The notes beneath the pieces are model-generated. The model was given only the letters and a program-made list of their open reading frames with translations. It had not been told where the DNA came from and ran no database searches. The position numbers were made by a program, and so were the translations under genes. Shown here one piece after another: positions 50,158-58,717 of a stretch of 64,000 nucleotides of DNA. The DNA is from Mycolicibacterium senegalense (GTDB lineage: Bacteria > Actinomycetota > Actinomycetes > Mycobacteriales > Mycobacteriaceae). Where the stretch lies: positions 806,001-870,000 of the forward strand of contig NZ_CP081000.1 in assembly GCF_019645875.1 (NCBI RefSeq), read 5' to 3'. Position 1 is the first letter of the stretch. Each line of letters begins with the position of its first letter.

Positions 50158-51081
50158 ATGATGGCGGTGATGATCGAACTCACCGGGCTGACAAAACTCT
50201 ATGGGTCCCACCGAGCTGTCGACGATCTGACGTTCACCGTCGAACCGGGCGTGGTGACCGGATTTCTCGGGCCCAACGGCGCGGGCAAGACCACCACGAT
50301 GCGGTTGATCCTCGGGCTCGACCATCCCAGCGCCGGGACCGCGACCATCGACGGCAAGCGGTACCGCGAGCTGCATGATCCGCTGCGCACGGTCGGCGCC
50401 CTGCTCGACGCGCGTCAGGCCCACCCGAACCGATCGGCCCGCAACCACCTGCGCTGGATTGCGGCGGCCAACCGGATCCCGTCGCCGCGAGTGGACGAGG
50501 TGCTCGAGATGGTCGGGCTGACCTCGGCGGCCGATCGCAATGCCGGGATGCTGTCGCTGGGCATGAGCCAGCGGTTGGGCATCGCGGCGGCGCTGTTGGG
50601 CGACCCGCCGGTGCTGCTGTTCGACGAACCGGTCAACGGCCTTGACCCCGAGGGCATCCACTGGGTGCGCACGCTCATGCGCAGCCTGGCCGCCGAGGGC
50701 CGGACGGTGTTCGTGTCCAGCCATCTGCTGGGCGAGATGGCCAACACCGCCGATCGGCTGGTGGTGATCGGTCAGGGCAAGCTGATCGCCTCGACCACCG
50801 TGGACGAGTTCGTCAGCGGTACTTCGGCCGACACCGTACGGGTGCGCAGCCCGCAACTGGAGACGCTGCGCGAGGTTCTCACCGACGCCGGTTTCGAGGT
50901 GGAGGCCGCGGCCGACGGCGACGCGCTGGCGGTTCACGGGGCAGCCATCGAGGTGATCGGCGACCTGGCCGCCCGCAACGCCATCACCCTGCACGAGTTG
51001 AGCCAGCGGCAGGCTTCTCTGGAGGAGGCATACCTGAAACTCACCGACGACGCGGTCGACTACCGGGCGGCTCGCGCGTGA
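50158..51081 (+). CDS. ABC transporter ATP-binding protein (ABC-2 type)
   Basis: A 307-aa ATPase of an export-type ABC-2 system. Walker A is GFLGPNGAGKTTTMR, and the signature is LSLGMSQRLG in place of LSGGQ, common in actinobacterial members. Walker B is VLLFDEPVNGLDPEG, with the His switch in FVSSHLLGEM. A C-terminal ~80-residue regulatory domain follows. The first ATG (50158) is used, but ATG 50170 would do as well. It is followed by its permease through a 4-bp overlap. The substrate is unknown. Confidence 0.92.
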   Translation: MMAVMIELTGLTKLYGSHRAVDDLTFTVEPGVVTGFLGPNGAGKTTTMRLILGLDHPSAGTATIDGKRYRELHDPLRTVGALLDARQAHPNRSARNHLRWIAAANRIPSPRVDEVLEMVGLTSAADRNAGMLSLGMSQRLGIAAALLGDPPVLLFDEPVNGLDPEGIHWVRTLMRSLAAEGRTVFVSSHLLGEMANTADRLVVIGQGKLIASTTVDEFVSGTSADTVRVRSPQLETLREVLTDAGFEVEAAADGDALAVHGAAIEVIGDLAARNAITLHELSQRQASLEEAYLKLTDDAVDYRAARA

Positions 51082-51836
51082 GCGCGCTGTCCGCGCTCGA
51101 CGCCGAGCGCATCAAACTGTCCACCACCCGCTCCCCGCTGTGGTCCACGATCGGCGTGGCCGTGCTGAGCCTCGGCGTGGCCGCCATGCAGGGAATGGGC
51201 GCGCATCACTATGCCGGGCTACCTCCAGCCAAGGCCGCGCTCGGTGTCGCGGTGTTCGGGGTTCCGGTGCTGATGGTGTTGTCCTCGATGACGATGACGG
51301 GCGAGTACCGCAGCGGCCTGATCCGCACCACCTTGCTGGCCACGCCGAACCGTACCCAGGTGCTGACCGCGAAAGCGGTGGTGTGCGCGGCCTTCTCCTC
51401 GGTGTGCGCGGTGGTCATGGTGCTTGCCTCGGTACTGGTGGCCCGGCTGGTCGCCGACCCGGTGGCCGGAACCCAACTGTCGATGGCCAACCCGGCGACC
51501 TGGCGGGTGGCAGGCGGTTTCGCGTTGTACGCCGCACTGGCCGCGGTGCTCGGGGTGGCCGTCGGGGCCCTGGTGCGGTTCGCGGCCGGCGCGGTGGCTG
51601 TTCTGCTGCTGTGGCCGCTGGTGGCCGAACCGCTGCTGGGCAACATGCCGAACTCCGGCCCGCAGACCGGCCCCTGGTTGCCGTTCGCCAACATGTTCAC
51701 GTTCCTGCACGTGGACTGGCTGTTCCCGGCGTATGTCATGCCGTGGGGTGAATTGGGCTCACTGTTCTATTTCGTGGTGTGGGTGGCTGTGGCGTTCGCG
51801 GCTGCCGCGGTGGTGCTGAACAGGCGTGACGCCTGA
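51078..51836 (+). CDS. ABC-2 type permease
   Basis: A 252-aa membrane subunit with about six helices, including AALAAVLGVAVGALVRFAAG and a last one ending VAFAAAAVVL. The region GEYRSGLIRTTLLATPNRTQ is the coupling helix typical of ABC-2 permeases that pair with the ATPase type upstream. The start is GTG at 51078, overlapping the ATPase stop by 4 bp. It lies 6 bp from the end of the convergent SPFH gene. Confidence 0.87.
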   Translation: MSALSALDAERIKLSTTRSPLWSTIGVAVLSLGVAAMQGMGAHHYAGLPPAKAALGVAVFGVPVLMVLSSMTMTGEYRSGLIRTTLLATPNRTQVLTAKAVVCAAFSSVCAVVMVLASVLVARLVADPVAGTQLSMANPATWRVAGGFALYAALAAVLGVAVGALVRFAAGAVAVLLLWPLVAEPLLGNMPNSGPQTGPWLPFANMFTFLHVDWLFPAYVMPWGELGSLFYFVVWVAVAFAAAAVVLNRRDA

Positions 51837-51842
51837 CCCGGA

Positions 51843-52532
51843 TCACTCCGGGTCAGACGCCACATCCGTCGAACCGCCCACTGCCAGTACCACCTTCGAT
51901 CCGTACGGCACCCGCTGGACCAGCTGCAGCTGCGCCAGCGCCGGGTGGGCGTCGAGCAGCTTGCCGGCGTTGGCCAGCGCGCGCAGCGCCGCGGTCTCGG
52001 CACGGGCGGCCTCGAGCTTCGCCGCCCCGGTGGCCTTGGCCGTCACCAGCTGCATCGCCGCGGCGCGGATCTCGGCCGGGACGATCACGTCCTTGACGAA
52101 CGCCTCGATCACCTCGACGCCGGTGCGGGTGCCGGCTGCCCGCGCCGCCGCGGCGATCGCGTCCGCATCAATGCGATTGCCGCGCTGCATCACCTCATCG
52201 GCGGTCACCGCGGCGACCAGGTCGCGCAGGGCGATCTGCGCCGCCAGGTACACCGCCGCCATCGGATCGGCCGCCGCCTCCACGTAGGCCTCGGCGTCGC
52301 TGACCTTGAACTGCAGCGCGACGGTGATCCGCAGTGTCACCGCGTCCGAGGTCAGCACTTCCTGCGGGGCCAGCGTCAGCACCTGCTCACGCATCTCGAC
52401 ACGCACCACCGAGGCCGCCACATCAATGCGGTGGCGCCCCGGCGGAAGGACACGATGCAGCGTGCCGTCGCGGTACTCCAATGCGCACTGGCCCGCGGAA
52501 ACAGTGATTCGGTTGAACGTGAAGATTCCCAT
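51843..52532 (-). CDS. SPFH/slipin-like protein without a membrane anchor
   Basis: A 229-aa protein of the stomatin/prohibitin/flotillin (SPFH) group. VTLRITVALQFKVSDAEAYV and IALRDLVAAVTADEVMQRGN are the usual SPFH patterns. A long alanine- and glutamate-rich helix follows (residues ~150-200). Unlike typical slipins, no N-terminal hydrophobic segment is present, so it should be soluble or bound peripherally. SPFH proteins form ring assemblies on membranes; the role here is unknown. It is the last gene before the gene-free stretch that leads to the second TIR-nSTAND gene. Confidence 0.85.
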   Translation of the reverse strand: MGIFTFNRITVSAGQCALEYRDGTLHRVLPPGRHRIDVAASVVRVEMREQVLTLAPQEVLTSDAVTLRITVALQFKVSDAEAYVEAAADPMAAVYLAAQIALRDLVAAVTADEVMQRGNRIDADAIAAAARAAGTRTGVEVIEAFVKDVIVPAEIRAAAMQLVTAKATGAAKLEAARAETAALRALANAGKLLDAHPALAQLQLVQRVPYGSKVVLAVGGSTDVASDPE

Positions 52533-52931
52533 GTCGTGTCCTCCTTCCGGCGTATGTGTCTGTGCGGCAAAGGGATACCGCCGCCGGACACGATCGCAGA
52601 CGGGGCGTCACACCCCCGTACCGGCGGGTGTGGGCCACAAGGTCTGGCGATCGTGTGAGCCCGGCGACGGTATCGGGATTGCAGAGAGGATTCGAACCTC
52701 AGGCCCTTTACCTGTGCCATGGCGCCGCCGGCAACACACAGAAACGTTGCGGTACCCCGCTTCGCCTGCTTCCCGCTCGGCGCCGGGAAACACCATGCCA
52801 CCGCAGCAAATCCGAGGGCAACCGATTATTCGGGTAGCCGGCTACTCTAGGCCGCCGATTCTGGGCTGGTTACCGTCGAATTCGACGTCTGATCGGCGGT
52901 GAGGCGCTGTGGCCGAGATCGAGGTAGTGAC
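52533..52931. other. Gene-free 399 bp before the second TIR-nSTAND gene
   Basis: No convincing coding frame was found. On the minus strand 52700-52681 reads like the T-arm end of a tRNA (GAGGTTCGAATCCTCTCTGC), but no matching acceptor or anticodon arm lies upstream and no CCA follows. A perfect 14-bp palindrome lies at 52874-52887. GAGGTAG before the ATG at 52932 is a plausible ribosome-binding site. The composition looks less GC-biased than the flanks. Confidence 0.6.
52874..52887. promoter_or_regulatory. 14-bp perfect palindrome upstream of TIR-nSTAND gene 2
   Basis: CGTCGAATTCGACG, 44 bp before the ATG at 52932. It differs from the LexA consensus because the two halves directly abut. It could be an operator or a short hairpin in the leader. 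No equivalent was seen before the first TIR-nSTAND gene. Confidence 0.45.
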
Positions 52932-55900
52932 ATGTCGCGCATCTTTCTGAGTCACTCCAGCCGGGACAATCGGTACGCCGTCGCGCTGAAGCATTGGCTC
53001 GAGCGGGTCGACCCGGGTTTGGCCGGCGAGATCTTTCTTGATCTGGACCGGGCGAGCGGAATCCGCACGGGGACGCGGTGGACCGATGCCCTCTGGCAGG
53101 CCAATGCCCGCTGTGAGGCGGTGATCTGCCTGGTATCGGAGAGTTGGGTGGCGTCCAAGGAATGCCACGCTGAGTTTCGCCAGGCCGAAGGCATGCGCAA
53201 GCCGATCTTCTGTGCGCGGCTGGAAAGTGTTGACGGGGACGACGTGACCCGAGCCTGGCAGAGTTGTGACCTCTTCGGGTCGGGGGCCTCGACGACGATC
53301 GCAGTCGACGGCGGGCCCGAAGTGCGGTTGGCCACCGACGGGCTCAACCGACTGCTCACGGGATTGCGGTCGGTGGGCATCGGTGCCGACAGCTTCCCGT
53401 GGCCGCCACCGGGGGATCCCGGCCGTTCGCCGTACCGCGGGTGGCAGCCGCTCGAATCGGTGGACGCCGCAGTCTATTTCGGTCGAGACGCACAGATTGT
53501 TCGCGCCTTGGATGAACTGCGCGGCATGCGCGAGGCCGGTCTGGAGCGAATGTTCGTCATCCTGGGCCCATCTGGCGTCGGCAAGTCGTCGTTTCTGCGG
53601 GCCGGTCTGCTTCCCCGCCTGACCCGTGACGACCGGCGCTTCTTGATGATGCCCGTGGTGAGGCCGGAACGCCACGCACTCACCGGTGATACGGGACTGG
53701 CGCGGTCCGTTCACGGTCTGCGGACGCAGGTCGGATTGACGACACCGGGCCTCGGGGAGATCAGGAACGCGATCGGGGACCCGGATTCCGTGCGCCGGCT
53801 GCTGCTCGAAGCTGTTGCCGCAGTGCGTGCTCGGATGCCGGGCAGCGCCGATACCGACCGGCCGCCCACCCTGGTGCTACCGGTAGACCAGGCCGAGGAG
53901 TGGTTCGGGGTCGATGCGGGACAGGAGGGCTCGGCATTCCTGGAAATACTCGGCAGGCTGCTGAACGACGCCGGGGAGGGCCTGGACCTGGTGGTCGTTG
54001 CCACGATCCGCTCCGATCGGTACGAACCGTTGCAGACCGCACCGCAGCTCTCGGACGTCCAGAGCCACCTTTTCGACCGGCTCAAGCCGATGCCGGCCGC
54101 GCAATTCGCAGAGGTCATCGAAGGTCCGGCCCGACGGGCCGCTGAGTCGGGTTCCAAGTTCGCCATCTCACCGGAGCTCGTCGATCGGCTCATCGAAGAC
54201 GCCAGTGGCGGCGCCGACACCTTGCCGTTGCTGGCCTTGACCCTGGCGCGACTCTATGAGGACTATGCCGGTACCGGTGACGCCGTCACCGTCGACAACT
54301 ACGAGGCGATGGGCGGGATGCGCCGAGTGGTGCAGAACGAGATCGACAGCCTGTTGTCCAGTGATCCGGGCGAACGTTCCGAACAATTGTGCCGGCTGCA
54401 CGATGCCTTCATCCCATGGTTGGCGACGGTGAATTCGGACACCGACCAGCCGATGCGGCGCATCGCGCGATGGTCTGACCTGCCGGAGAACAGTCACGCC
54501 CTGCTGAACGAGTTTGTCGCTCGCCGGCTTCTGGTCAAAGGCGACAGCGATGGTCAGGTGGTCGTCGAAGTGGCGCTGGAGAGCCTGCTGCGGCAATGGG
54601 ACGAGTTGGCGGACTGGTTGCGGGCCGAAGCCGCCGAGTTGCGTGGTGCCGACGCCGTCGAGCGGGCCGTGGTCGCGTGGGAACGCAGCGGCCGTCGTGA
54701 CGACTGGTTGCTCGACGGTGCCCGGCTCGCCGAGGCGGAAAACCTGAGTACCCGACCGGGTTTCGGCGCTCGCCTCAATCCGGCCGGCGAGTTCCTGCTG
54801 GCCGCACGCCGGCACGCCAACCACAAACTCGAAACGGAGAAGCGCGAAGCGCAAGAGCATGCCCGGTCACTGCGGCGCCGCTCGCAGATCCTGGCCGCGC
54901 TGCTCGGCGTGATTGTATTGGTGGCCGTCTTTGCGGTGATTTCGCAGCGGAACGCACTGGCGGCCGAGAAGAAGGCCAATGACCAGGCGCGTCAGGCGGT
55001 GGCGGCCAAGCTTGCCCTGGAGTCCCGCGCGATGATGGGAGGTACCCGCTCGGGTGGTGAGCGCCGCGCGATCCTGGAGATGGTGGCAGCTGACCGGTTG
55101 GCGTCGGGAAGTGATCCCGGAGCGCTGGTGGACACGCTGAGCGACTCGGCCCGCCTGGTGAAAGTCATCAAGTCGCCGGCGGGGGTCAACAGCTTTGCGA
55201 TCAGCCCCGACGAGCAGGTGATCGTGTCGGCTGACGAGGACCACATGTTGCGCCGCTGGAATTTTCAGACCGGTGAGCCGATCGGGGAACCGTTGAGAGG
55301 GCACACCGACATTGTCGAGAGTCTCGCCGTCACCAAGGACTGGATTGCCTCCGGGGGAGGAGATCGAACCGCGCGGATATGGGATATGAAGACCGGCAAG
55401 GAGATTCGTCGCATCACCGCACCCGAAGCGGTGTGGCAAGTGGCCCTGAGTCCGGATGGTGCCCTGCTGGCCACCGCGGCCAGCAACGGTGTCGTCCAGC
55501 TGTGGCAGGTCCAGACCGGTGAGGCGGTCGGTGCGCCGATCGCCGCGCACGGCGGTGTGCCGATCGGGGCACTGGAGTTCAGTCCGGACGGGAAGTTGCT
55601 GGCCACCGGAGGATTCGACGGTGCGGTGCGGCTCTGGAATGTGGCTACCCAGGGACCTGCGGCACAGGTGGTGCCCGGTCACCGAGGCGTGGTCTCGGGC
55701 GTGCAGTTTGCGCCCGACGGCCGACGCATCGCCTCGGCGAGCTACATGAACAACTATGCCGATACCAGCGGCCGGGCAACGCAACTGCGCATCACTGAGG
55801 TGGACACCGGCCGTCCGGTCGTCGACGTGACGGAGTCGGGTTACGGTGCGTTGAGCCTGGCGGTGAGCCCGGACGGGAAACGTGTGGCCATCGGCGGAGA

Positions 55901-57194
55901 CGACAAAAAGATCAGGGTGCACGATGCCGAGACCGGCGCCGCGGTGGGCACACCCATCACCGGGCGATCCGGCAATGCCAGTGTGCTCGCCTACAGTCCG
56001 GGCGGCACCCGCATCGTCAGCAACGGCGACTTCGTGCACGTTTGGGCTGCCGATCCTGATCAATCCGTGGGGAAGAGCCTCGACATGTTCGCCTGGTCCG
56101 GGCCTACCGCGCTGAGCCCGGACGGCCGGACCATGGCCACCCGCTACGACGACAAGGTCACCGATGTCGCGCTGTGGAACGTCGACACCGGCGAGCTGAT
56201 CCGGACCATCCCCACGGGCCACATCGGGCACGTGACGGCCCTGGCATGGCGGGCGGACGGCAAGGCGATCGCGTCGAGCGGCAAGGACGATCGATCGGTC
56301 CGAGTCTGGTCCGCGGATTCCGGCGAACCTCTCGGCTCGCCTTTGGCGGGGGCGACCAGCCTGATCGTGGTGCTCGCGTTCAGTCCGGACGGCAATCGCA
56401 TCGTGGCGGGCACGGCTGACGGCTCGGCGTGGCTGTGGGACCTGACCGAGCAGCAACCCGGCCGCGGAACCCAGTTGAAGGGCAACGTCAGCGCGGTGAC
56501 CATTGTCGGGTTCAGCGCGGACGGGCGCCGCGTGCTCGCGGCCACGCAGACACATCCCGAGTCCGGTGATTCCAGCGCGCTCGAATCGACGAACAACGTC
56601 TTCACGCTGTCACAACGGGTAACAGCGTCGTCTGCACAAGTGTGGGATGCCGACACCGGTGAGCCGGCCGGGCCGATGTTGACCGGGCGCGGTGGCCGGC
56701 CCAGCGAGTTCGCCTTCGCCAAGGACCACCTCCCGATCAGCGCCGCGGCGATCAGTCCCGACGGAAAGCAGGTCCTGATCGGTACGGCTTCGGGCCTTCA
56801 GTTGTACGACGTGGCGTCGGGAAAGCCGGACGGCGACCCGTGGGTGACCCCGGAACGGTCCGCGCAATCGGGCACGGCCGTCGCGTTCAGCCCCGACGGG
56901 GGGTATGCGGTATCCGCCGACGCCTACTCGACGAACATTCATCTGTGGGACGTCGGCGCCCGGCGGCCCATCGGCAAACCGCTGACCGGCCATGCGACCA
57001 GGATCCTGCGCGTCGGGTTCGGGGCGGACGGCAAGAGCATCCAGTCGTGGGGGGAGCTGAACCTGTGGATGGTCTGGCCGGCGCCCTCGGGCTGGGCCGA
57101 CGAGCTCTGCTCGAAGGTGGCGGCCGACATGACCGAGGCCGAATGGGACGAGTGGGTGTCCGCCGACATGGACTACCAGGAACCCTGCCGATAG
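52932..57194 (+). CDS. TIR-nSTAND1-WD40 protein 2, paralogue of the gene at 6373
   Basis: A 1420-aa protein with the same domain order as the first copy. The TIR domain (1-100) has Glu81 in SKECHAEF. The nSTAND1 NTPase has Walker A GPSGVGKSS (212-220) and LVLPVDQAEEWF, and GADTLPLLALTLARLYEDY further on. A charged helix precedes one membrane helix (~652-672), followed by 14 WD40-like blades (~752-1386) and a tail with EAEWDEWVSADM and YQEPC. The first 80 residues are 70 percent identical to copy 1, while the blades align poorly. The ATG at 52932 matches copy 1; an in-frame start at 52899 adds 11 unrelated residues. It ends 17 bp before the lpqL-like gene. NADase-mediated suicide or immunity is inferred. 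Confidence 0.92.
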   Translation: MSRIFLSHSSRDNRYAVALKHWLERVDPGLAGEIFLDLDRASGIRTGTRWTDALWQANARCEAVICLVSESWVASKECHAEFRQAEGMRKPIFCARLESVDGDDVTRAWQSCDLFGSGASTTIAVDGGPEVRLATDGLNRLLTGLRSVGIGADSFPWPPPGDPGRSPYRGWQPLESVDAAVYFGRDAQIVRALDELRGMREAGLERMFVILGPSGVGKSSFLRAGLLPRLTRDDRRFLMMPVVRPERHALTGDTGLARSVHGLRTQVGLTTPGLGEIRNAIGDPDSVRRLLLEAVAAVRARMPGSADTDRPPTLVLPVDQAEEWFGVDAGQEGSAFLEILGRLLNDAGEGLDLVVVATIRSDRYEPLQTAPQLSDVQSHLFDRLKPMPAAQFAEVIEGPARRAAESGSKFAISPELVDRLIEDASGGADTLPLLALTLARLYEDYAGTGDAVTVDNYEAMGGMRRVVQNEIDSLLSSDPGERSEQLCRLHDAFIPWLATVNSDTDQPMRRIARWSDLPENSHALLNEFVARRLLVKGDSDGQVVVEVALESLLRQWDELADWLRAEAAELRGADAVERAVVAWERSGRRDDWLLDGARLAEAENLSTRPGFGARLNPAGEFLLAARRHANHKLETEKREAQEHARSLRRRSQILAALLGVIVLVAVFAVISQRNALAAEKKANDQARQAVAAKLALESRAMMGGTRSGGERRAILEMVAADRLASGSDPGALVDTLSDSARLVKVIKSPAGVNSFAISPDEQVIVSADEDHMLRRWNFQTGEPIGEPLRGHTDIVESLAVTKDWIASGGGDRTARIWDMKTGKEIRRITAPEAVWQVALSPDGALLATAASNGVVQLWQVQTGEAVGAPIAAHGGVPIGALEFSPDGKLLATGGFDGAVRLWNVATQGPAAQVVPGHRGVVSGVQFAPDGRRIASASYMNNYADTSGRATQLRITEVDTGRPVVDVTESGYGALSLAVSPDGKRVAIGGDDKKIRVHDAETGAAVGTPITGRSGNASVLAYSPGGTRIVSNGDFVHVWAADPDQSVGKSLDMFAWSGPTALSPDGRTMATRYDDKVTDVALWNVDTGELIRTIPTGHIGHVTALAWRADGKAIASSGKDDRSVRVWSADSGEPLGSPLAGATSLIVVLAFSPDGNRIVAGTADGSAWLWDLTEQQPGRGTQLKGNVSAVTIVGFSADGRRVLAATQTHPESGDSSALESTNNVFTLSQRVTASSAQVWDADTGEPAGPMLTGRGGRPSEFAFAKDHLPISAAAISPDGKQVLIGTASGLQLYDVASGKPDGDPWVTPERSAQSGTAVAFSPDGGYAVSADAYSTNIHLWDVGARRPIGKPLTGHATRILRVGFGADGKSIQSWGELNLWMVWPAPSGWADELCSKVAADMTEAEWDEWVSADMDYQEPCR

Positions 57195-57198
57195 CCGC

Positions 57199-57204
57199 TA
57201 CCGT
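57199..57204 (+). promoter_or_regulatory. Candidate -10 box for leaderless lpqL-like gene
   Basis: TACCGT, ending 7 nt before the ATG at 57212 and starting 4 bp after the TIR-nSTAND stop. It suggests that the peptidase genes have their own promoter and are not simply read through from the STAND gene. Confidence 0.55.
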
Positions 57205-57211
57205 GGGTGCA

Positions 57212-58717
57212 ATGCGACGTACTTCGACGGGGGCGGTGCTCGGCGCGCTGGTGCTGACCGTGGGGCTGGCCGGCTGTGATGCAAAGACCGAACTGCAGAC
57301 CGATGAGCAACAGTCCCGGGAGTCCGCTCCGGCGGCGGTGCAGTTCGCCGACGAGCTGCGCGAGCGGGTCACCGCCGACGCCATGATGGGGCATCTGAGC
57401 AAGCTCCAGGACATCGCCAACGCCAACAACGGCAACCGGGCGCTGGGCAGCCCCGGCTACGACGCGAGCGTGGACTATGTGGCCGGCGCGCTGCGCGATA
57501 AGGGGTTCGACGTGCAGACCCCGGAGTTCGAGGTGAAACTGCCGTTCGCCGAGGACCCGCAGGTCACCGTCGGCGGCCAAGCCGTCGCCGCCAAGCCGCT
57601 GGAGTTCACCATCGGCACCGCCCAAGAAGGGCTGACCGCGCCGCTGGTTCCGGCCAAGGTCGAGGACACCCCTGGTTGTCAGGCCGCCGACTATGACGGT
57701 CTGCCGGTCGCCGGTGCGGTGGTGCTGGTGGATCGCGGCGCCTGCCCGTTCGCCGACAAGCAGGCGGCCGCCGCCGAGCGCGGCGCGGTCGCCATGATCG
57801 TCGTCAACACCAACAACGACGAGAAGATGGGCGGCACGCTGGGGCGCAACACCGACGTCAAGATCCCGGTGGTCAGCGTGACCAAGGACGAGGGCACCCG
57901 GCTGCGCAACGCGCCCGGGGCCACCACCCTCAAACTCGTCGCAGGGGTGCGCACTGAGCACACCCGCAACGTCATCGCGCAGACCAAGACAGGTTCGACC
58001 TCGGATGTGGTGATGGTCGGCGCCCACCTCGACAGCGTTCCGGAAGGTCCCGGCATCAACGACAACGGCTCCGGAGTGGCCGCGGTGCTGGAAACCGCAT
58101 TGCAGCTGGGTGATTCGCCGCAGGTGGCCAACGCGGTGCGGTTCGGGTTCTGGGGTGCAGAGGAAGAAGGTCTGCTCGGCTCGACGAACTACGTCGAGTC
58201 CCTGGACCTGGATCAGCTCAAAGACATCGCCATGTACCTGAACTTCGACATGCTCGGCTCGCCGAACCCGGGTTACTTCACCTACGACGGTGACCAGTCC
58301 GCACCGCTGGACGAGCAGGGCCGGCCCCGCGTCCCCGAGGGCTCCGCGGGCATCGAGCGCACGCTGGCGTCCTACCTGGAAGACGCCGGAAAGACGCCGC
58401 GCGACACCAGTTTTGACGGCCGTTCCGACTATGACGGATTCACCATGGCGGGCGTTCCCGCCGGTGGATTGTTCTCCGGCGCCGAGGACAAGATGAACGC
58501 CGAGGAAGCAAAATTGTGGGCCGGTGAGGTGGATCAGCCGTTCGACCCGAACTACCACAAGAACACCGATACCCTTGACCACGTGAACCGGGACGCGTTG
58601 CAGATACATGGTGAGGGAGTCGCATTCGCTGTGGGGGTGTATTCCCAAGATCAGCGCGGCCGCAACGGTTTACCGGTTCGTTCGGATCGCACGCGCCACC
58701 AGATCACCGCGCAGTGA
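57212..58717 (+). CDS. lpqL: M28 aminopeptidase lipoprotein (LpqL-like)
   Basis: A 501-aa secreted lipoprotein peptidase (Rv0418 counterpart). The lipobox is LTVGLAGC (Cys ~22). A PA domain (about residues 140-250) contains GAVVLVDRGACPFADKQAAA. The M28 zinc domain follows: [19 protein letters not shown] (His, Asp), WGAEEEGLLG (Glu pair), NFDMLGSPN (Asp) and NYHKNTDTLD (His). All five ligands are visible. It should act outside the membrane on peptides. The ATG at 57212 follows TACCGT (leaderless). The stop overlaps the paralogue by 4 bp. Symbol by homology to lpqL. Confidence 0.88.
   Translation: MRRTSTGAVLGALVLTVGLAGCDAKTELQTDEQQSRESAPAAVQFADELRERVTADAMMGHLSKLQDIANANNGNRALGSPGYDASVDYVAGALRDKGFDVQTPEFEVKLPFAEDPQVTVGGQAVAAKPLEFTIGTAQEGLTAPLVPAKVEDTPGCQAADYDGLPVAGAVVLVDRGACPFADKQAAAAERGAVAMIVVNTNNDEKMGGTLGRNTDVKIPVVSVTKDEGTRLRNAPGATTLKLVAGVRTEHTRNVIAQTKTGSTSDVVMVGAHLDSVPEGPGINDNGSGVAAVLETALQLGDSPQVANAVRFGFWGAEEEGLLGSTNYVESLDLDQLKDIAMYLNFDMLGSPNPGYFTYDGDQSAPLDEQGRPRVPEGSAGIERTLASYLEDAGKTPRDTSFDGRSDYDGFTMAGVPAGGLFSGAEDKMNAEEAKLWAGEVDQPFDPNYHKNTDTLDHVNRDALQIHGEGVAFAVGVYSQDQRGRNGLPVRSDRTRHQITAQ

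Noticed and set aside
52640..52760. A complete tRNA gene on the minus strand around the T-arm-like sequence
   Set aside because: No 5' strand that pairs with the bases after the T-arm, no anticodon arm and no CCA. Only the T-arm-like 20-mer can be supported.
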